Of a stretch of DNA of 64,000 nucleotides, positions 60,075 to 64,000 are shown piece by piece (the stretch's first letter is position 1; every line of letters begins with the position of its first letter). The notes beneath the pieces are model-generated. The model was not told the origin of the DNA. It ran no database searches and was given only the letters and a program-made list of their open reading frames with translations. This DNA is from Roseiarcus sp035656495 (GTDB lineage Bacteria > Pseudomonadota > Alphaproteobacteria > Rhizobiales > Beijerinckiaceae), in the NCBI GenBank assembly GCA_035656495.1, contig DASRSL010000135.1, positions 6,625 through 70,624 of the forward strand. Reading direction: 5' to 3'. Made by a program: the position numbers and the translations under genes.

Positions 60075-61151
60075 GTGAAGACCTACAGGATCGCAGCCAT
60101 ACCCGGCGACGGCATCGGCACGGAAGTCGTCGGCGCCGGAGTCGAAGTGCTGAAGGCGCTGGCTGAGCGCGAAGGGACATTCACCCTCCATTTCGATCAT
60201 TTCGACTGGGGCGGCGAGTACTACAAGAAGCACGGGCGCATGATGCCCGAGAATGGCCGCGAGCAGATCCGACATCACGACGCGATCCTGTTCGGCTCGG
60301 CCGGCCATCCCGATATTCCCGATCACATCACGCTGTGGGGCCTGCGCCTCGCCATTTGCCAGCCCTTCGACCAGTACGCCAACGTGCGGCCGACGCGCAT
60401 CCTCCCCGGAATCGCCTCGCCCTTGCGCCATGTTTCGGGCCCGGAGCTCGACTGGGTGATCGTGCGCGAGAACTCCGAGGGCGAATATTCGGGCGTCGGC
60501 GGACGCGTGCACCAGGGGCTGCCGGAAGAGGTCGCGACCGACGTCTCGATCATGACGCGCGCGGGCGTTACGCGGATCATGCGCTTCGCCTTCAAGCTGG
60601 CTGAGAGCCGTCCGCGAAAGCTCCTGACGGTCGTCACCAAGTCGAACGCGCAGCGTCACGCCATGGTGATGTGGGACGAGATCGCGGCTGAAGCAGCGAA
60701 GGAGTTCCCTGACGTGACCTGGGACAAGATGCTGGTCGACGCGATGACCATGCGCATGACGCTGAAGCCGCAAACGCTCGATACGATCGTCGCCTCGAAC
60801 CTGCACGCCGACATCCTTTCCGATCTCGCGGCGGCCCTCGCCGGGTCGCTCGGCATTGCGCCGACCGCCAATATCAACCCCGAGCGGAAGTTCCCCTCGA
60901 TGTTCGAGCCCATCCACGGCTCTGCTTTCGACATCATGGGCAAGGGCGTCGCCAATCCGGTTGGCGCGTTCTGGTCCGCCGTGATGATGCTGGATCATCT
61001 CGGCGAGGCGGCCGCTGCGCAGCGCCTGATGAAGGCGATCGAGCGCGTCACCGCCGATCCCGAACTGCACACGCCCGATCTCGGCGGCCCCGCCAATACG
61101 CGCAAGGTCACCGACGCCGTGATCCGCGCCATACAAGCCGAGAACGATTGA
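60075..61151 (+). CDS. ttuC: Tartrate dehydrogenase/decarboxylase-type beta-decarboxylating dehydrogenase
   Basis: A 358-residue enzyme of the isocitrate/isopropylmalate dehydrogenase family, starting at GTG 60075 after AAGGAGAAAGCC. Blocks: YRIAAIPGDGIGTEVVGAGV, HFDWGGEYYKKHGRMMPENG, CQPFDQYANVRPTRILPGI, IVRENSEGEYSGVGGRVHQG (substrate loop) and SNLHADILSDLAAALAGSLG (metal Asp). The FDWGGEYY and GRMMP text fits tartrate/D-malate dehydrogenases rather than LeuB or Icd. It oxidises tartrate or D-malate with NAD. It precedes an OPT transporter by 10 bases. Confidence 0.9.
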   Translation: MKTYRIAAIPGDGIGTEVVGAGVEVLKALAEREGTFTLHFDHFDWGGEYYKKHGRMMPENGREQIRHHDAILFGSAGHPDIPDHITLWGLRLAICQPFDQYANVRPTRILPGIASPLRHVSGPELDWVIVRENSEGEYSGVGGRVHQGLPEEVATDVSIMTRAGVTRIMRFAFKLAESRPRKLLTVVTKSNAQRHAMVMWDEIAAEAAKEFPDVTWDKMLVDAMTMRMTLKPQTLDTIVASNLHADILSDLAAALAGSLGIAPTANINPERKFPSMFEPIHGSAFDIMGKGVANPVGAFWSAVMMLDHLGEAAAAQRLMKAIERVTADPELHTPDLGGPANTRKVTDAVIRAIQAEND

Positions 61152-61161
61152 GGCTGGCGAC

Positions 61162-63084
61162 ATGCCGACAGATTCGTCTCTTGAAGCTGCCGATGAGGCG
61201 GACCGGCCGTTGCCGGTCGCCGGCTTCCAAGGCACGCCCGAAGAGATCGAGCGACAGTGGTACGAGCAGGTCTACCACGGTCGTGGGGACAGCATGGCGC
61301 AATTGACGTGGCGCGCCCTGCTGATGGGCTCATGCCTGGGAGCCGTGTTGTCGTTGACCAACCTCTATATCGGGCTCAAGGCCGGCTGGGGCTTCGGCGT
61401 CGCCATTACCGCCTGCATCTTATCGTATGCGATCTGGACGAGTCTGCTCAAAGTCGGCGTCGCGCGCACGCCGATGACCATCCTTGAAAACAACTGCATG
61501 CAGTCGACCGCCAGCTCCGCCGGCTACTCCACCGGCGGCACCCTCATATCGGCCTTCGCCGCCTACATCATCATCAACCGCCAGTCGATGTCTGTGCCGC
61601 TCATGCTGGCCTGGGTGTTCTTTCTCGCCATGCTCGGGGTGACCATGGCCATCCCGATGAAGCGGCAGATGATTGATATCGAGCAGCTGCGCTTCCCGTC
61701 CGGCGTTGCGGCGGCTCAAACTTTGCGCGCGCTGCACGCCAGAAGCTCGCGGGGCCTGCGCGCCGCCAAGGCGCTCGGACTCGCCGGGCTCGTTGCCGCA
61801 ATCGACAAGTTCTGGGCGGAGGGGCTGCCCGCGATCAGCGCGAGCCTCGAACGCTTTTCAAGCGAGGCGCTTCTCATAAGCCTGCAGAAGCAGCTTCTTG
61901 GCAGCCACTTCGCAGCCTGGTCGGGCCGCACCGTCATCTTTTCCTGGGATTTCATCTTTGTCGCCGCCGGCGCCATCGTCGGCATGCGAGTCTGCGCCAC
62001 CGTGCTGGTCTCCGGCACGATATGTTGGGCTGTGGTCGTGCCGATCCTCCAGGCCAACGGCGTCATCGAAGGCGACGGCTTTGCCGCCATCGTGCAGTGG
62101 ACGCTCTGGTTCGGTGCGTCCTGCATGGTGGCCGCCGGGCTGCTGAATTTCGCGCTGAGCTGGCGCACCGCAGTGAGAGCGTTCCGCGACCTCGGATCCA
62201 TGCTGTCCTTCCGCTCGGCGGTTGTGAGCGAAGGCAGTCGCATCGAGGCGCCGATGAGCTGGTTCGCCCTCGGCCAGGTCGTGTCGCTCGTTGCGCTTGC
62301 CTGGCTCGGGCACGCGAGCTTCGGCATGCCCGTCTGGCAAAGCGCCATTGCGGTGGCGCTATCGTTCTTGCTGGCGCTGGTTGCCTGTCGCGTGACGGGC
62401 GAGACCGATACGACGCCGGTCGGCGCAATGGGGAAAGTCACCCAGCTCGCCTTCGGCGCGCTGAGCCCAGGCAACGTCAACGTCAACTTGATGAGCGCCA
62501 ATATCACCGCCGGCGCGGCGACCTCAGCGGCCGACCTGCTCACCGACTTGAAGAGCGGCTACCTGCTCGGCGCGAACCCCCGTCAGCAGTTTCTCGCCCA
62601 GTTCGCCGGCATCTTTGTCGGCACGATCGTCAGCGTGCTCACGTTTGCAGTTTTGGTTCCCAACGCGCAAGCGCTCGGGACCGACCAGTTCCCGGCGCCT
62701 GCCGCCCAGACCTGGTCCGCTGTCGCGATCGCGCTTGGCCGAGGCCTGTCCTCGCTTGAAGCCATCAAGCTGTGGCTGATCTTTGCCGGCGCCGTCGTGG
62801 GAGCGGCGCTCACGTTAGCCCCTGTTTTGCTCCCGAAACACCAGCGGCACCTACCATCGGCGTCGGCGTTCGGGCTCGCCTGGGTGTTCAACTGGTACTA
62901 CGGGCTTTTGTTCTTCCTGGGGGCCCTCGTTGCGCTCCTGATCGAAAGGCGCGAACCGAAGGTCGCCGAGGAGTACACCTTGCCGGTCGCGTCGGGCGTT
63001 GTTGCTGGGGGCTCGCTGATGGGCGTGGCGCTGGCGTTCTGGGCCAATGGCGCCGGCGTCTTGAGCAAGCTCTTCGGCGGCTGA
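61162..63084 (+). CDS. OPT-family transporter
   Basis: A 640-residue polytopic protein of the oligopeptide transporter (OPT/YSL-like) family with about 14 membrane segments. Blocks: LGAVLSLTNLYIGLKAGWGF, LENNCMQSTASSAGYSTGGT, IDIEQLRFPSGVAAAQTLRA, GETDTTPVGAMGKVTQLAFG and NITAGAATSAADLLTDLKSG. Family members import peptides or metal chelates. It probably shares a transcript with the tartrate dehydrogenase-like gene, so an organic-acid or chelate substrate should be considered. Confidence 0.93.
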   Translation: MPTDSSLEAADEADRPLPVAGFQGTPEEIERQWYEQVYHGRGDSMAQLTWRALLMGSCLGAVLSLTNLYIGLKAGWGFGVAITACILSYAIWTSLLKVGVARTPMTILENNCMQSTASSAGYSTGGTLISAFAAYIIINRQSMSVPLMLAWVFFLAMLGVTMAIPMKRQMIDIEQLRFPSGVAAAQTLRALHARSSRGLRAAKALGLAGLVAAIDKFWAEGLPAISASLERFSSEALLISLQKQLLGSHFAAWSGRTVIFSWDFIFVAAGAIVGMRVCATVLVSGTICWAVVVPILQANGVIEGDGFAAIVQWTLWFGASCMVAAGLLNFALSWRTAVRAFRDLGSMLSFRSAVVSEGSRIEAPMSWFALGQVVSLVALAWLGHASFGMPVWQSAIAVALSFLLALVACRVTGETDTTPVGAMGKVTQLAFGALSPGNVNVNLMSANITAGAATSAADLLTDLKSGYLLGANPRQQFLAQFAGIFVGTIVSVLTFAVLVPNAQALGTDQFPAPAAQTWSAVAIALGRGLSSLEAIKLWLIFAGAVVGAALTLAPVLLPKHQRHLPSASAFGLAWVFNWYYGLLFFLGALVALLIERREPKVAEEYTLPVASGVVAGGSLMGVALAFWANGAGVLSKLFGG

Positions 63085-63710
63085 CGGGAGATGGCGCTCT
63101 CGTGAGGCCGCGCGTCACCCGTATTAAGGGCGCTGCCGAGCCCGCAGCTCGACAATTCCGGGGTCGCCTAACACGGGGAGGCCTGCTTCGGGGGGACACC
63201 CTCCGATCAAGAGGTGAGATGAACGGGAGCGATACGCTTGAATGCAGTCGAAGCCGCAACGTGAGGATTGCGCCAGAACCGGTCATGCGTGGTTAGCCTA
63301 GACTGCGGCGTTCACCGAGGTCGAGCTCTTGGAGCGCCTTGAGGTCCTGTACCTGCTGCAGACGCGGCGCGATCTGATCCGCCAATGTTAGGATGCACCC
63401 TGACGAAAGCGACCTTCGCAGTCCACTCGCTGATCGATCCGAATCCGATCGGAATCCGGTTGTCGCGCTCGCTGCTGGCGACGGACGATCCTCTTCATCA
63501 GGGGGAATCGACTGTGCAGACGGCGCCGCGATCTGCGATCGGACCAGCGAATTGGCAGTTTCAAACGCGCCAGGAATTCGCGTCGACAGCGACTTGCGGA
63601 AGCAGCGCCGGCTGAGCGGGGCGCAGGACTTGGCGACGCGGCCGAAAATGCGGATGGCGCGCGAGCGCCTGGAGAAAGCGCAATTGGCGGCTTTTATAAG
63701 GATAGCTTAT
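63085..63710. other. Gene-poor stretch
   Basis: About 620 bases without a supported gene. Short open frames in several phases are present, none with a ribosome site and domain. A minus-strand frame at about 63385-63299 reads LADQIAPRLQQVQDLKALQE and may be a gene fragment. Confidence 0.35.
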
Positions 63711-63743
63711 CGTATGATCAGAAGATAGAATTTGATCTTATCG
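63711..63743. promoter_or_regulatory. AT-rich imperfect dyad upstream of the edge gene
   Basis: CGTATGATCA (63711-63720) is partly mirrored by TTGATCTTATCG (63732-63743), and GATAGCTTATC lies just left (63701-63711). This AT-rich block 50-90 bases before the start at 63792 is the likely promoter/operator. Confidence 0.4.
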
Positions 63744-63791
63744 CCACGGCGAGCAAAATGTCGGCGTAGTCAAGAGAGAGGAGAGAGTCCC

Positions 63792-64000
63792 ATGACCAAA
63801 AATCCCACTCTCAGCGCCGCGAGCCGAATGGCGGCGGATCGCCGGGACAAGCTCATGGTCAGCCCGCGCGAACTGGCTCTGATGGACGATTTTCAGGTTC
63901 TGGAGAACCAAGCGTACCGCGTGCGCCGGCCGCGGATCGCGGTGGTCAGCGGGTCGGCGAGCTACGGCCCCCCGACCGCAACGATCGACGTGACCGACTA
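63792..64000 (+). CDS. Unidentified protein, N-terminal part
   Basis: The first 69 codons of a gene cut by the right edge. ATG 63792 follows GAGAGGAGAGAG. It reads TKNPTLSAASRMAADRRDKL, MVSPRELALMDDFQVLENQA and YRVRRPRIAVVSGSASYGPP. No signal peptide is seen. I do not recognise the family. Confidence 0.6.
   Translation, partial: MTKNPTLSAASRMAADRRDKLMVSPRELALMDDFQVLENQAYRVRRPRIAVVSGSASYGPPTATIDVTD

Noticed and set aside
63385..63728. Two overlapping plus-strand frames in the right-hand gap
   Set aside because: No start site signals and no similarity.

Overview
The window is GC-rich, densely coded DNA with the gene style of an alphaproteobacterium, most likely Hyphomicrobiales (Rhizobiales); a Beijerinckiaceae/Methylocystaceae-type soil organism is my guess. 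The grounds are the arginyltransferase-type Bpt, the GAAC-N7-GAAC LexA-type box, many ABC importers for sugars and amino or organic acids, and short intergenic palindromic repeats. No rRNA, tRNA, CRISPR array, phage block or complete insertion sequence was seen. The replicon cannot be told from the sequence.

Region 1 (1-8224): a minus-strand catabolic operon with a Gfo/Idh/MocA dehydrogenase, a two-part Old Yellow Enzyme/FadH-like oxidoreductase, and a CUT2 (ribose-type) ABC importer whose binding protein runs off the left edge. A divergent LacI-type repressor sits beside two LacI-type operators placed on the predicted promoter. A sugar-phosphate isomerase-like gene lies convergent to the repressor. 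Region 2 (8225-17086): a MITE-like repeat, an aldo/keto reductase, a decayed second aldo/keto reductase, then a branched-chain-type ABC importer (binding protein, LivH, LivM, LivG, LivF) ending in a GntR/FadR regulator. A palindrome overlaps the predicted -10 of this operon. Region 3 (17087-23648): a truncated PIN-domain gene, a dispersed repeat, a secreted protein of unknown role, a dienelactone hydrolase-like protein, an NAD-dependent epimerase, an orphan LivH-type permease with a lipoprotein-like N-terminal domain, an RDD membrane protein and Bpt.

Region 4 (24095-32953): the most interesting block. A 3-hexulose-6-phosphate synthase-like gene, a 6-phospho-3-hexuloisomerase-like gene and an FGGY sugar kinase overlap end to start. 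They are followed by a complete CUT1 importer whose two permeases each carry an extra hydrophobic insert, and by a convergent shikimate dehydrogenase-like gene. This looks like a sugar or polyol pathway joined to the formaldehyde-fixing (or formaldehyde-releasing) RuMP pair. Region 5 (32998-43682): an AarF/UbiB-type kinase, broken toxin-antitoxin genes (HigBA and RelE types) around one intact antitoxin, an M3 oligopeptidase, an orphan sigma54 response regulator, an L,D-transpeptidase with internal repeats next to a YcbK-type peptidase, and a DoxX protein.

Region 6 (43683-51304): an ArsR-rhodanese fusion divergent from a persulfide-dioxygenase-like metallo-hydrolase and an MFS carrier, then a redox/electrophile cluster (WrbA, DoxX, pirin, nitroreductase) with a divergent LysR regulator, plus several small dispersed repeats. 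Region 7 (51432-64000): a second CUT2 sugar importer operon, an amidase, a DUF218 protein coupled to an FMN alpha-hydroxy-acid oxidase, a tartrate dehydrogenase-type enzyme followed by an OPT-family transporter, and the start of an unidentified gene at the right edge.
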